Shown: piece by piece, positions 26,091 through 35,413 of the stretch | Numbering within the stretch: the stretch's first letter is position 1 | Layout of the letters: each line of letters starts with the position of its first letter | Source of the DNA: Paenibacillus stellifer | GTDB taxonomy: Bacteria > Bacillota > Bacilli > Paenibacillales > Paenibacillaceae | Direction: 5' to 3' | Length of the DNA stretch: 64,000 nucleotides | NCBI RefSeq assembly: GCF_000758685.1 | Contig: NZ_CP009286.1 | Coordinates: 3,068,501-3,132,500 of the forward strand | Notes under the pieces: model-generated | Told to the model about the DNA's origin: nothing | What the model saw: only the letters and a program-made list of their open reading frames with translations | Databases searched by the model: none | Translations under genes and position numbers: made by a program

Positions 26091-27143
26091 TCAATACTCT
26101 CCGATTTCCGGATGCCGTTCATGAAGAAACGAAGTCACCGCCGCTTCTGCTTCATCCAGATTCCGGACTGTGAACGCGACTCTCTCAGAAGCGCCGTACT
26201 GCTCGGAGGTAAAACCATACTTTGGATCGTAATAATACTCCAGCAGCAGCAGAATGGCCTGGTGGAAATCGCCCGAGGTCAGGCTTCGGTCGATTTCCGC
26301 CGCGACCGGCACGTGTATCCGAGATTTGATCCGCCGGAATGCGGTCAGCAGCTCTTCCTGATGCTCCTGCGGCCGGTAATCTTCTATGATTTGCTTAACC
26401 CTGGCCTCGATCGGCATTTCGATCCAGAGCTGGGTCCCGGTTTCTTTTTGCAAACCCATAAATGACGGCATTACAACCTTGCCAATTCGCATACTCTCCG
26501 CTTCAAAGAGCATGTACGGTGATGATTCCAGTGTCAGCAGCTTCTCGAGCAACAGGCTGTCAAAAGTCTTCTGGTTGTTGGCCGACAGTCCGACATGCCC
26601 GAAGATCGAACCGCGATGTCCGGCCATGCCTTCGAGATCGATTACCGGGTAACGTTTCTCCTCGAGGCGTTTCAGCAGGTTTGTTTTTCCGGTGCCGGTA
26701 TTGCCGTGAACAAAGTAGGAATGCGGTCTGAACTCGTAAGACTCCAGCGAGTCGGTTACCCATTTCCGGTAAGCCTTATAGCCGCCCTGAAGGCGGTAAA
26801 CGTGAATATCCATAAGGGACAGCACAGTGGCGGTCGTACGGCTGCGCATGCCGCCTCTCCAGCAGAACACGGCTTTGCTGCCCGGAATTTCTCCGAAACG
26901 GTGAATGAAGGCAGGAAGCTTGGCGGAGACGATCTGAAGCCCTCTTTCCTTCGCTGCCTGAACGCTGGTCTGCGTATAGAGTGTCCCTACCTCCGCCCGT
27001 TCCGCATCATCGAATAGAGGTATGTTAATACTGAAGGGAAGCGTCGAATTGTTGAATTCGGATGGAGAACGCACATCGATAACGGTGATCTGCTTCTTCT
27101 CCTGAAGCGCCCGAAGCTCTTCGAGCGAAATGTCCTGAAACAC
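26091..27143 (-). CDS. selU: tRNA 2-selenouridine synthase
   Basis: 350 residues (MnmH/SelU/YbbB). The N-terminal rhodanese domain has ITVIDVRSPSEF and the catalytic cysteine in VFCWRGGMRS; the C-terminal P-loop domain has VHGNTGTGKTNLL. It turns 2-thiouridine of tRNA wobble positions into 2-selenouridine via a geranylated intermediate, using selenophosphate. The GTG start follows GGAGAGAGG. selD lies 24 bases upstream on the same strand, so enzyme and selenium donor are made together. Confidence 0.93.
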   Translation of the reverse strand: MFQDISLEELRALQEKKQITVIDVRSPSEFNNSTLPFSINIPLFDDAERAEVGTLYTQTSVQAAKERGLQIVSAKLPAFIHRFGEIPGSKAVFCWRGGMRSRTTATVLSLMDIHVYRLQGGYKAYRKWVTDSLESYEFRPHSYFVHGNTGTGKTNLLKRLEEKRYPVIDLEGMAGHRGSIFGHVGLSANNQKTFDSLLLEKLLTLESSPYMLFEAESMRIGKVVMPSFMGLQKETGTQLWIEMPIEARVKQIIEDYRPQEHQEELLTAFRRIKSRIHVPVAAEIDRSLTSGDFHQAILLLLEYYYDPKYGFTSEQYGASERVAFTVRNLDEAEAAVTSFLHERHPEIGEY

Positions 27144-27167
27144 TGTCCTCTCTCCTCTGCACCTTGC

Positions 27168-28217
27168 CTAGATGACCGTAATGATGCCCGGATGCTCGTC
27201 CGTCACTTCACCGATCTCCGCCGCTTCTACACCTGCCGCCAGCAGATCGTCGAGAAGCTGTCTGCTCTCGTCAGCTCCGATGGAGATCAGGAGTCCGCCA
27301 GAGGTAACCGCGTCACAGAGTATGTAGCGGCCGATTTGATCGAGCGAATCCGGGAACACAACCGAACCCTCCAGATGGGCAAAATTGTTGCGCGTGCCGC
27401 CCGGAACAAAGCCCTGCTCCGCTAGCTCGCGGACTCTTGGCAGCACAGGTACGTCATCCTTGCGGATTATGAGTCCGAACCCGCTTCCTTTTGCCATTTC
27501 GGAGGCATGTCCAAGCAGACCGAAGCCCGTTACATCCGTGCAGGCATGCACGTCATAGGAGTCCATCACATCGGCAGCCGTTTTGTTCAGCGTGGACATT
27601 ACGGCGGTCAATCGGGCTGTCTCCTCAGGCGATAGCTGGTCTTTCTTGATGGAGGTCGTCAGAATGCCGACGCCGATCGGCTTGGTCAGAATAAGCTTGT
27701 CCCCCGGGCGGGCGGAGGCATTGGTCCGAACCTTATCGGGATGCACAAGACCTGTAACGGCAAGACCGAATTTCGGCTCTTTATCATCGATGGAATGACC
27801 GCCGACCAGCGTTGCACCCGCTTCGCTTACTTTATCCGCGGCACCGCGGAGGATATCGGCCAGAATGCTTTTGTCCAGGGTGGAGATCGGAAAGGCCACG
27901 ATATTAAGAACGGTAAGCGGCTTCCCTCCCATGGCGTAAATATCGCTCAGCGCGTTGGCTGCGGCGATCTGTCCGAAGGAATACGGATCATCCACGATCG
28001 GCGTGAAGAAATCGACTGTCTGCACAAGGGCAAGGTCATCCGTCAGCTTGTATACACCTGCGTCATCGCTGGTGTCGAGACCGACAAGCAGGTTCGGATT
28101 CGGCACCGGCTTCGGGAGTGTTCGGATCACCTGCATCAAATCGGCGGGCCCGATTTTGCAGCCGCAGCCGCCCTTGCTGGACAGCGCCGTCAGTTTAATG
28201 GAATCGGCTTGAGACAT
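27168..28217 (-). CDS. selD: Selenide, water dikinase
   Basis: 349 residues; makes selenophosphate from selenide and ATP. The N-terminal active-site loop is SSKGGCGCKIGP, with a Cys rather than selenocysteine, and the AIRS-type ATP site shows TVDFFTPIVDDPYSFGQ. The ATG follows AAAGGAG. Directly coupled to selU. No selA, selB or tRNA-Sec gene lies here, so in this window selenium use points to tRNA modification only. Confidence 0.95.
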   Translation of the reverse strand: MSQADSIKLTALSSKGGCGCKIGPADLMQVIRTLPKPVPNPNLLVGLDTSDDAGVYKLTDDLALVQTVDFFTPIVDDPYSFGQIAAANALSDIYAMGGKPLTVLNIVAFPISTLDKSILADILRGAADKVSEAGATLVGGHSIDDKEPKFGLAVTGLVHPDKVRTNASARPGDKLILTKPIGVGILTTSIKKDQLSPEETARLTAVMSTLNKTAADVMDSYDVHACTDVTGFGLLGHASEMAKGSGFGLIIRKDDVPVLPRVRELAEQGFVPGGTRNNFAHLEGSVVFPDSLDQIGRYILCDAVTSGGLLISIGADESRQLLDDLLAAGVEAAEIGEVTDEHPGIITVI

Positions 28218-28312
28218 CTAAGACTCAGCTCCTTTTTTTTTATAAAATGGCGTTCCCAGACGTTACGGCAGTATCAAATTTATTACATCAACAGAACGGA
28301 TGAAAATGACAG

Positions 28313-30508
28313 CTATTCCTCCATCCAGCGCTTCGTCATTTCCTTGAACCCGGGAACGTCCAGCCCGTCTACCGTAAAGGCGCTGCGCAGAAGGTCCGGC
28401 GGAATCCACTCGTCATATTTGCCGAGATAAGGCGCCTCGCCCTGCGCCAAGAGGCCATAGGGGTCCAAGTCTCCATTGCCTTCGTCCAGAATGGCTGATT
28501 CAAGCAAGTCGGCATCCGCCTTGCCGGCGACCACCATGTAATACGGCTCCATGGGCACAACAGAACGAAGACCGAGCGGTATTGTCAATTTATGCTTCAA
28601 CAGCCTCTCCAGCGTACGGAACGTCCGGCTTCCCGCCCAAGGCATAATGAACAGCGAATCTCCCCCTGCCGGGAGCACGGAACGCAGCAGCAGGCCGCTC
28701 TCCCGCGCCAGCCGGCGGGCTCTTTCGAGACGGGCAGCCGCATTAGGCGCCAGATACGGATAGATCGTCTGATCGTTCAGGATCTCGCGGATCTTGGTCA
28801 TGATGCGGGTATGAATCTCCCCGCCCCCACCGACCCAGAGCGTGTCCACCTTGCCGCGCGAAGACTTGACGTAAATCGCCTTATGCCGGTTGTCGATCTC
28901 TTCCACCTTCCACAGCTTGCCGGCCAGGGTGAAGCAGTATCCAGGAGGCGGAACGGTCGTGATCGAGCCGATTTCTTCAGTGCCGTTATAGACGACATGC
29001 TCTTCATCATCCTTGAAGACAGCCAGAAACCGGAAATTGTTCACAATCTTCTCGCCAGCCAGCCCGACAATCAGGCCGCCTTCTTCCATTTGCTCGATTT
29101 GGCCCATCGACAGCATATGCTCCATGAAGGCATCGTAATGGCCTTCAGGAATGGAGCGGAATGACGGAAGCGTCAGAACCGCATGCTTCAAATCCTCCGG
29201 ATCGGCTTCGCCCATGCTCTTGAGGATGCTCATGGTCTGATGGTACAGCAAGCCGACCGGCATCTGCCGGACGGTAAGCGGCTCCACCCATTTCTCGCGG
29301 GCATACAGCTCGATGACGGCGATCGCGCGGAGCAGGGTCCAGGGCATGCGCGCGGGTAGCTGCGCCTCCTCGTCTTCCTCCTCCGGGGTGACGAACATCA
29401 TCTCGGCCGCCGCTCCTTCCCGGCGGCCGGAACGCCCGAGCCGCTGCACGAAGCTCGCGCAGCTGTAGGGCGCTCCGAGCTGGACGACGCGCTCCAGTGC
29501 GCCGAGATCGATGCCGAGCTCCAGCGTCAGCGTCGCGGCAGTGACGGCCGGACCCGGGCCTTCGCGAAGAGCCGCCTCGGCCTCCTCCCGCAGCATGGAG
29601 GAGATGCTGCCGTGATGGACGTGGAAGACGTCCTTATCCTGGCGCTTCGCCGCTATACGGCGCATCTCCAGGATAGCGGTCTCCGCGTCAGTCCGGCTGT
29701 TCGTGAAGACGAGCGCTTTTTTCATCCGGGTATGGTCGTAGATGTAATCGTAATAAGCCTTGCGGGCAAGGTCCAGCTGTTCCGCCTGCTTCTCATCCCG
29801 CGCATCCGGGAACGAGAAATGCTCAACGCTGAGCCGCAGCTTCCGGCCCCCCTGGGGAGCCGAGACTTGTACCCGTTCCCGGGTGCCCGCGGCAAGCCAA
29901 TTCATGGCGGTCTTGTAGTCGCTGAGCGTCGCCGACAGCCCGATCCGTCTTGGCGAGCAGCCCGCCATCCGGTTGATTCGGCTTAAGAGGCTCAGTACCT
30001 GGATGCCCCGGTCCGCGCCCATGAAGGCATGCACCTCGTCGATTACGACGAAGCGCAGGTCGCCGAACAGCGCCGGGATCGCATTCGGCCGGTTCATCAG
30101 CAGGCCTTCCAAAGATTCAGGCGTAATCTGCAGAACGCCCGACGGCTTCTGCATCAGCTTCATCTTCTCAGCCTGGGGCACATCGCCGTGCCAATGCCAT
30201 ACCGGGATTCCGCCCTCCACTAGCAAATCGTTCAATCTGGTGAACTGGTCATTGATCAAGGCCTTCAGCGGCGCAATATACAGAATCCCGACCGAAGTCG
30301 AGGGACGATCATGGAGATCGGTCAAGGCAGGAAAAAAAGCCGCCTCCGTCTTCCCCGACGCGGTTCCCGAGGCGATCAGCAGGTGGTCCGGCGATTCCAG
30401 CAGCACCCGGCAGGCATCCACCTGCGCCTCCCGCAGAGTCTCCCATTTATTTCGGTAGATGAATTCCTTGATAAATGGGGCCAGCTTGTAGAACGGGTTA
30501 TCGCTCAT
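28313..30508 (-). CDS. BrxHI/Lhr-like SF2 helicase
   Basis: 731 residues, superfamily 2 DExH helicase. Motif I LLIASGTASGKTEAAF, motif II VVIDEVHAF, motif III GLSATLSD and motif VI FVQRLGRSGRREG are all present, followed by an Lhr-like C-terminal region. It should move on DNA in an ATP-dependent way. Its ATG overlaps the stop of the ATPase gene by four bases. Lhr-like helicases of this kind are BrxHI in type 2 BREX, but no PglZ, PglX or BrxC is here. Third gene of a TerB/ATPase/helicase operon. Confidence 0.82.
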   Translation of the reverse strand: MSDNPFYKLAPFIKEFIYRNKWETLREAQVDACRVLLESPDHLLIASGTASGKTEAAFFPALTDLHDRPSTSVGILYIAPLKALINDQFTRLNDLLVEGGIPVWHWHGDVPQAEKMKLMQKPSGVLQITPESLEGLLMNRPNAIPALFGDLRFVVIDEVHAFMGADRGIQVLSLLSRINRMAGCSPRRIGLSATLSDYKTAMNWLAAGTRERVQVSAPQGGRKLRLSVEHFSFPDARDEKQAEQLDLARKAYYDYIYDHTRMKKALVFTNSRTDAETAILEMRRIAAKRQDKDVFHVHHGSISSMLREEAEAALREGPGPAVTAATLTLELGIDLGALERVVQLGAPYSCASFVQRLGRSGRREGAAAEMMFVTPEEEDEEAQLPARMPWTLLRAIAVIELYAREKWVEPLTVRQMPVGLLYHQTMSILKSMGEADPEDLKHAVLTLPSFRSIPEGHYDAFMEHMLSMGQIEQMEEGGLIVGLAGEKIVNNFRFLAVFKDDEEHVVYNGTEEIGSITTVPPPGYCFTLAGKLWKVEEIDNRHKAIYVKSSRGKVDTLWVGGGGEIHTRIMTKIREILNDQTIYPYLAPNAAARLERARRLARESGLLLRSVLPAGGDSLFIMPWAGSRTFRTLERLLKHKLTIPLGLRSVVPMEPYYMVVAGKADADLLESAILDEGNGDLDPYGLLAQGEAPYLGKYDEWIPPDLLRSAFTVDGLDVPGFKEMTKRWMEE

Positions 30509-31827
30509 AGCTCGAACTCCGCCAGCAGATCGTCTACAGAAGACCCGGATTGTTCCCCGCCTTCGGCCTGCTTCCGCTCACCTACAAGGCTTTCGAACGT
30601 TGTCCCGGGACTCCCTTGCAGCGTATGCAGCAGATCCATAAAGTCCCGGACCAGCTCCCGGGGGGTCAACAGCTCGTCCGCTCCAAGGCGCGAGGAAGCC
30701 TCCTGCATGAAGTGAAGAAGCTGATCGTCCGTCAGCTGCGGCGTATACTCATAGTGCATGGCGTGAATATCCCGCAGCTTCTGAAGGAGGACGAGAATCT
30801 CTTCGGACGACAGCATCTCCAGCGGAATGATCGGTCCGGAGAAATTATTCGACGCAGCGTTCCCGTAGCGTCCTGCCGCTAGACGGGACCGCAGTGCTTC
30901 ATAGCTAAAGAGACCTCTGCGGTGGTCCTCGACGAACTGCGGCGTTCCGCCGATGAAGATGCCCAGATGCTCCGCCTTGCCCTGCATCGTATCGTTGAAC
31001 ATGGTGAGCAGCTTCTCATAATTGCTTTGCCTCGACACACTGTTGGTAATTTTGTACAGATTAACGCCTTCGTCAATGAACAGCAGCAAGCCCTTGTAGC
31101 CGATGGCGGCGGTAAATTCCGCCCACAGCTTCATATAATCGTACCAGTTGTCGTCATCGATAATGACGCCCACGCCCAGCGCATTCCGGGATTCCGTACG
31201 GGTCGCGAACTCGCCGCGCAGCCAGCGGAGGGCGTCCTGCTTGAGATCCTCGTTCCCCAGCTTATGGCCGTTCCAGTATGAGGCGAGTACCTTGGCGAAG
31301 TCAAAACCGTGAACCAGGCTTCTCATTTCCGAGGTTACGGCGAAGATTTCCTTCTCGACCTCGGAGATCATCTCAGGCTGCCCCGGGTCCATCCCCTGCT
31401 CGCGCATCAGCTTCTGTTGAAGCCCCGATATCCATTTCTGCAAGATCGTCTCCAGCGCTCCGCCGTCCGGCCGGGTTCGCGTTGACAAGTGGCTGAGCAG
31501 CTCCCGATAAGTAGCCAGCCCCTGGCCTTTGGTCCCAACCAGCCTGCGTTCAGGCGACAAATCAGCATCGGCGACCGCAAATCCCCGATCCATCGCATAG
31601 TTGCGGATCGTCTGGAGCAGGAAGCTCTTGCCGCTGCCGTATCGGCCTGTAATCAGCTTGAATCCGGCTCCGCCCTCGGCGATATTGTTCAGTTCCCTTA
31701 AGATCGCTTCGATCTCCGCGCGCCGTCCGACCGCGACATGCTCCAGTCCGATTCGGGGCACTACACCGGCCGTCAGCGAGTTGATAAGCGCGGTGGTCAT
31801 TCTCTTCGGTATTTTCCATTCATTCAT
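30505..31827 (-). CDS. BrxD-like (DUF2791) P-loop ATPase
   Basis: 440 residues. Walker A is TGRYGSGKSFLLQ near residue 60 and Walker B is GLLLFIDEGVNLY near residue 245. The overall pattern, with VVPRIGLEHVAVGR at the start and LTPRELVRDFMDLL near the end, matches DUF2791, the ATP-binding BrxD proteins of BREX systems. Probably a DNA-related STAND/AAA-like ATPase partnering the helicase. It starts 9 bases after the TerB gene ends and overlaps the helicase gene, so all three are translated as one unit. Confidence 0.8.
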   Translation of the reverse strand: MNEWKIPKRMTTALINSLTAGVVPRIGLEHVAVGRRAEIEAILRELNNIAEGGAGFKLITGRYGSGKSFLLQTIRNYAMDRGFAVADADLSPERRLVGTKGQGLATYRELLSHLSTRTRPDGGALETILQKWISGLQQKLMREQGMDPGQPEMISEVEKEIFAVTSEMRSLVHGFDFAKVLASYWNGHKLGNEDLKQDALRWLRGEFATRTESRNALGVGVIIDDDNWYDYMKLWAEFTAAIGYKGLLLFIDEGVNLYKITNSVSRQSNYEKLLTMFNDTMQGKAEHLGIFIGGTPQFVEDHRRGLFSYEALRSRLAAGRYGNAASNNFSGPIIPLEMLSSEEILVLLQKLRDIHAMHYEYTPQLTDDQLLHFMQEASSRLGADELLTPRELVRDFMDLLHTLQGSPGTTFESLVGERKQAEGGEQSGSSVDDLLAEFEL

Positions 31828-31836
31828 GCCTTTATG

Positions 31837-33762
31837 TCACCTCTTCAAATATGGCAGCACAAGTATATATTCCGGCGAGAATTGATCGCCATCGATCAGC
31901 AGATCGCCCAGCACATCCATCGCCGTCTCGTTAATTTCGTCAATGAGCAGATCAGGCAGCTCGCCGCGTGCTTCCGCCAGCTTGTACAGCCCCTCGATAC
32001 CTTCCGGTCCGGCCAGAACAAGCAGCGCCTCCCGCTGAAACGAAGTCAGGGCATCGGCTAAGTTCTCCCATTGGCTGGCAGGAGCTGTTGAGGTGGACGA
32101 GGACGGTGTTTCCGGAGCGGCAGGTCCTGCATGTTCCGATTTCTCGGTAAGCTCATCCAGAGCTTGTTCCGTCTCTTCCTCCATCTGCGCCATAGCGATC
32201 GGGCTCATTCCGATTGTTGGTTCAATTGGTTCTGCTGGTGCTGACGCTTCGGTTGTCGTTTCAATTGTTTCTGCTGTAGCTTCGTTTGTCTCTTCAATTT
32301 CCGTAGAATCGAACGTCTCTTGTCCCGGCTCATTTTGTTCATCAATTGTCAGCAGCTGCCGGACAACGTCCGAGTCGGAACGAAGCTGGTGCAGTCTCTC
32401 CCTGTCGATCACAATTTCCGCAGATCTGGCTTCCTTCTCCGCCTTCCGGAACTCTCTCTCCAGAAACTTCTCCACCAGTTCCTCAATTTCCTTGTCGATG
32501 CTGATCCCTTTCAGCCGCCCCCGGTAATCCATCAGCGCCCGCAGCTTGTTCTCCGTCAGGCGGAGAAGACGCGTAATCAGGCTGCGCAGCGGCGGGGATT
32601 TGCTGATCCGCGCAACCGGCACAAGCACCGAATATCCGTACAGTGAAATGTCATAGACCGCGCTTCGGAACAAATAGCGTTCGCGCACGACAGGCGGGCT
32701 GGGCGGATACATGTCAAGCAGCTTCTGTCCATGCTTCCGGAGGGCATAGCCGTCAACCAGCGCAACAACAAGGGGAAAATAACGCTCTAGCGCTTCCTGA
32801 CCAGTGCCGGTAAAGAATTTGGATTTCGTTACATCATAGTCCGACATCAGCGCCAGGGCAGGCAGCGTCAGCTGCTCCGGCGAAGAACCCAGGCAGCGGA
32901 CAAGCTCCAGCTCAGCCAGATCGCCACCCAATCCCTTGGCCCGCATCACAATATCCCGCAGCGAGATGTCCAGCTTGTGGACAAACGCGAAATCAGCGAT
33001 CCAACCGCCCAAATAATGATCCAGCCTTTTGAACGAGCTTCGGTAAGCTTCCCACAGGGCGCCCAGCTGTTCATATCCGTCCTGAGGCGTCTCCCATCCT
33101 ACGCCGTTAATCAGCTCATATACATGGAGAAAAATATACGATAAATCCGTCTCCGGATATCGTCCATGTCTAACTTCATTCCGCCAATAAAAATACCATT
33201 TGCTCTGAGCTGCCGTCATATGGCCATAAGTCGGCCAATAGCTCTTGAAATTAATGAATTCGGCAGCAGTCTCCGTATAACTCACCAGTTCCTTGGCTCT
33301 CTCCACAAAGAGGCTCTCGGTTGTCGCCGGACGGGAAGCCGCCGGCGCTTCCGGCTGCACCTTACGACCTTCATCCGGGCGGAATGAAGATCGCTGTTCT
33401 ATGAAGTCTGCCCGGCGACCTTGTCTTCCGCCCCCGCTTGCGCCGGAGGCAGAGCCTCTGCGTACTGCGTTTCCGGCTCCTCCCTGACCAGCCGGCGGCA
33501 CAGCCATTTCGCGTCCGGCCGTTCTGCCCGCGCTGGTTCGCTGGCCGCCGTCCCTTGGCAGCTCAGCTTCCCAGAGGACCAGCTGCTCCGGAGGGCGGGC
33601 AGCCGGTGTCCGCTCATGCGCGGTATGCTCGTTCCGCCCGGCCTCTTCGCGCGATCTTCTGGCTTCCTCAAGCTGTGCCTCTTCGCGAGACGGAATCGCT
33701 ATATTCTGTTCTTCACCTTCCCAGATGAGCTCAGTGAAACGCGTCTTGCCGTTATCGCTCAT
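31837..33762 (-). CDS. TerB-N/TerB-C domain protein
   Basis: About 641 residues from the ATG at 33762 (an in-frame TTG lies six codons upstream). Residues ~1-150 are charged and low in complexity. A TerB-N domain follows, recognised by KWYFYWRNEVRHGRYPET and YIFLHVYELING. A Thr/Glu/Ala-rich linker (about 470-560) leads to a TerB-C-like tail with SFQREALLVLAGPEG. TerB-N and TerB-C flank or replace the metal-binding TerB domain in stress-linked gene clusters; the exact biochemical role is unknown. First gene of a three-gene operon with DUF2791 ATPase and helicase. Confidence 0.75.
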   Translation of the reverse strand: MSDNGKTRFTELIWEGEEQNIAIPSREEAQLEEARRSREEAGRNEHTAHERTPAARPPEQLVLWEAELPRDGGQRTSAGRTAGREMAVPPAGQGGAGNAVRRGSASGASGGGRQGRRADFIEQRSSFRPDEGRKVQPEAPAASRPATTESLFVERAKELVSYTETAAEFINFKSYWPTYGHMTAAQSKWYFYWRNEVRHGRYPETDLSYIFLHVYELINGVGWETPQDGYEQLGALWEAYRSSFKRLDHYLGGWIADFAFVHKLDISLRDIVMRAKGLGGDLAELELVRCLGSSPEQLTLPALALMSDYDVTKSKFFTGTGQEALERYFPLVVALVDGYALRKHGQKLLDMYPPSPPVVRERYLFRSAVYDISLYGYSVLVPVARISKSPPLRSLITRLLRLTENKLRALMDYRGRLKGISIDKEIEELVEKFLEREFRKAEKEARSAEIVIDRERLHQLRSDSDVVRQLLTIDEQNEPGQETFDSTEIEETNEATAETIETTTEASAPAEPIEPTIGMSPIAMAQMEEETEQALDELTEKSEHAGPAAPETPSSSTSTAPASQWENLADALTSFQREALLVLAGPEGIEGLYKLAEARGELPDLLIDEINETAMDVLGDLLIDGDQFSPEYILVLPYLKR

Positions 33763-33908
33763 ATCTTCATCCCGCTCCAACCTGGACGCTGATATCCGCC
33801 CGTTTTGTTCCTCTCATTATAGCATCGAAATGTGTAACATGCTTCCTATTCGGCGAACATTTATTCGGATTATAATGAAAGCCTGACCCACATAAGGAGG
33901 AATCATAC

Positions 33909-34822
33909 GTGGAGACTCATCTTCAATCTATCATTCTCGCTTATAAATCCGATCCCGAATCCGTCTATAACACTTGGTTTATTAACAATGAGGACAGACT
34001 CAAAGCATTCCGGACGATTAAATCCGGCGTAAGCCGGGGCGTCAAAGCTATCGAGCACGGCATGTTCGGTTCCGACTACAAGGGCTCTCCGCTGGAGACC
34101 GTTGTGACGGCGATCGCCGAGCAGAAGCAGGTGTTCGAGGGAGCTGCGCATCCCCGATATCTACGAGAACGAAGAGAACAAACGGGCCTTCGGCCTATTC
34201 TTAAGGCAATGCGCCTCAGCCGGAAATGCCAAAGCCGTCCTGCAGGAAATCGCCCGTCTGGATAACCGGAAAATCAAAGGCCTTGGCCCCGCTGTCGCCA
34301 ACATCCTGCCTGCTTATTTGGAGCTGAGAGATCATATGCTGGAGTGGAATGAACTTCACAGAGATCTATTGTCCAATGACCTTGGCGCCCTGGCCGGCCT
34401 GCTATTTGAAATCGGAAGTTTGAGAATCCCGGTGGAGAACAGTGTTAGCTCTGAGCCTTTGACGGATCAATTAGAGACTGCTGCCGCCAAATCGATTAAC
34501 AAAAGACATCAGGAATGGATTGCGGATTGCAATGAGAGTGAAGAGCACATCGATTTATTCGGGTATTTTAAGACTCCAGGACTTGGCGCTGTCACTGCCA
34601 TCTTCCGCTACTGCCTTGTACTTGATCGCTCCCGGCAAAAGAGAGAAGGAAATCCTCGCCCAGCTCTCCAGACCCGTTTTTCGACAAGAGCCGTTCCAGA
34701 GCATCTCCTATATTCTCTTTCATGATTTGCGGCAGAACGCCGAGGCAATGGGGCGGTTCGGCTCAAGCGCCTCGGTTCTGGACAAGATTGGCAAGCAGGC
34801 GTCCGGTTTGTATTCAATCTAA
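33909..34822 (+). pseudogene. Broken nuclease-like gene beside the TerB operon
   Basis: Three pieces in order make one decayed gene. Piece 1 (33909 to ~34140) reads NTWFINNEDRLKAFRTIKSG. After a frameshift near 34137 comes LRIPDIYENEENKRAFGLFL and KIKGLGPAVANIL, then an in-frame join to YLELRDHMLEWNELHRDLLS. A second frameshift leads to VKSTSIYSGILRLQDLALSL and LYLIAPGKREKEIL at the end. The last part resembles the E-x-K core of restriction-endonuclease-like proteins (expected EVEKSTSIYSGILRL). Family assignment is tentative. Only 90 bases separate it, divergently, from the TerB gene. Confidence 0.5.
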
Positions 34823-34840
34823 GAGTCAAGAGGGGAGCAT

Positions 34841-35413
34841 TTGGAAAGTTTTCTGAAAATAGCAAAAGCCGTCCCGGAGGACAGCCTTCTCATCTCCTCA
34901 ATAATCCAGCGCTCTTTTAAAGATCAGGCGGTCATGTTGGATATTAGCGAAGAACAATTTCCCCATTACGTTGCTTTTGAGCATGAGCCGGCAGCACGCT
35001 CCAGAATTAATGGTACTCAAGTAAATCTGTTATATCTCGGCGAAAAAGCTATCGGGACCGTTGGCCTCCGTGCATCCGGTAACCAAGGCTCGATCGAACA
35101 CCTCGCCGTTTTGCCGGAATACCGGGGCAGCAAGTATGGCGAGTATTTGATAACCGAAGCAGAGAAAAGCTTGTCTGCCCTTGGCTGTACATCGGTTGTT
35201 CTCTCCATTGTCGCAGCATTTACCGGACTAAGAACTTTTTATGAGCGTCTTGGCTACCGGTGCAGGCATGTCCGAACTTTTGCCACGCTGCCTTTTGAGG
35301 TTCAATTTCTGACCAAAAGTCTTAATCGAACTCTAAACTCCTCTAGTCCAAATCTATCCCCTTCGTCTCCCGGCCCAGGAACAGCACCGCCGCCGCCCCG
35401 ATCAGGATTGTAA
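34841..35413 (+). CDS. GNAT N-acetyltransferase with odd C-terminal tail
   Basis: 190 residues from a TTG after GAGGGGAGC. A GNAT fold: LAVLPEYRGSKYGEYLI is the acetyl-CoA loop and TFYERLGYRCRHV the last conserved part. Normal members would end near FEVQFLTKSL. Here the frame runs on with a Ser/Pro-rich tail (SSPNLSPSSPGPGTAPPPP) that is antisense to the end of the convergent MFS gene, with a 71-base overlap. The stop codon has probably been lost. Confidence 0.7.
   Translation: MESFLKIAKAVPEDSLLISSIIQRSFKDQAVMLDISEEQFPHYVAFEHEPAARSRINGTQVNLLYLGEKAIGTVGLRASGNQGSIEHLAVLPEYRGSKYGEYLITEAEKSLSALGCTSVVLSIVAAFTGLRTFYERLGYRCRHVRTFATLPFEVQFLTKSLNRTLNSSSPNLSPSSPGPGTAPPPPRSGL

Noticed and set aside
28313..33780. 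A complete BREX system
   Set aside because: Only BrxD-like and BrxHI-like proteins occur; PglZ, BrxC/PglY, PglX and BrxA/B are absent on both sides.
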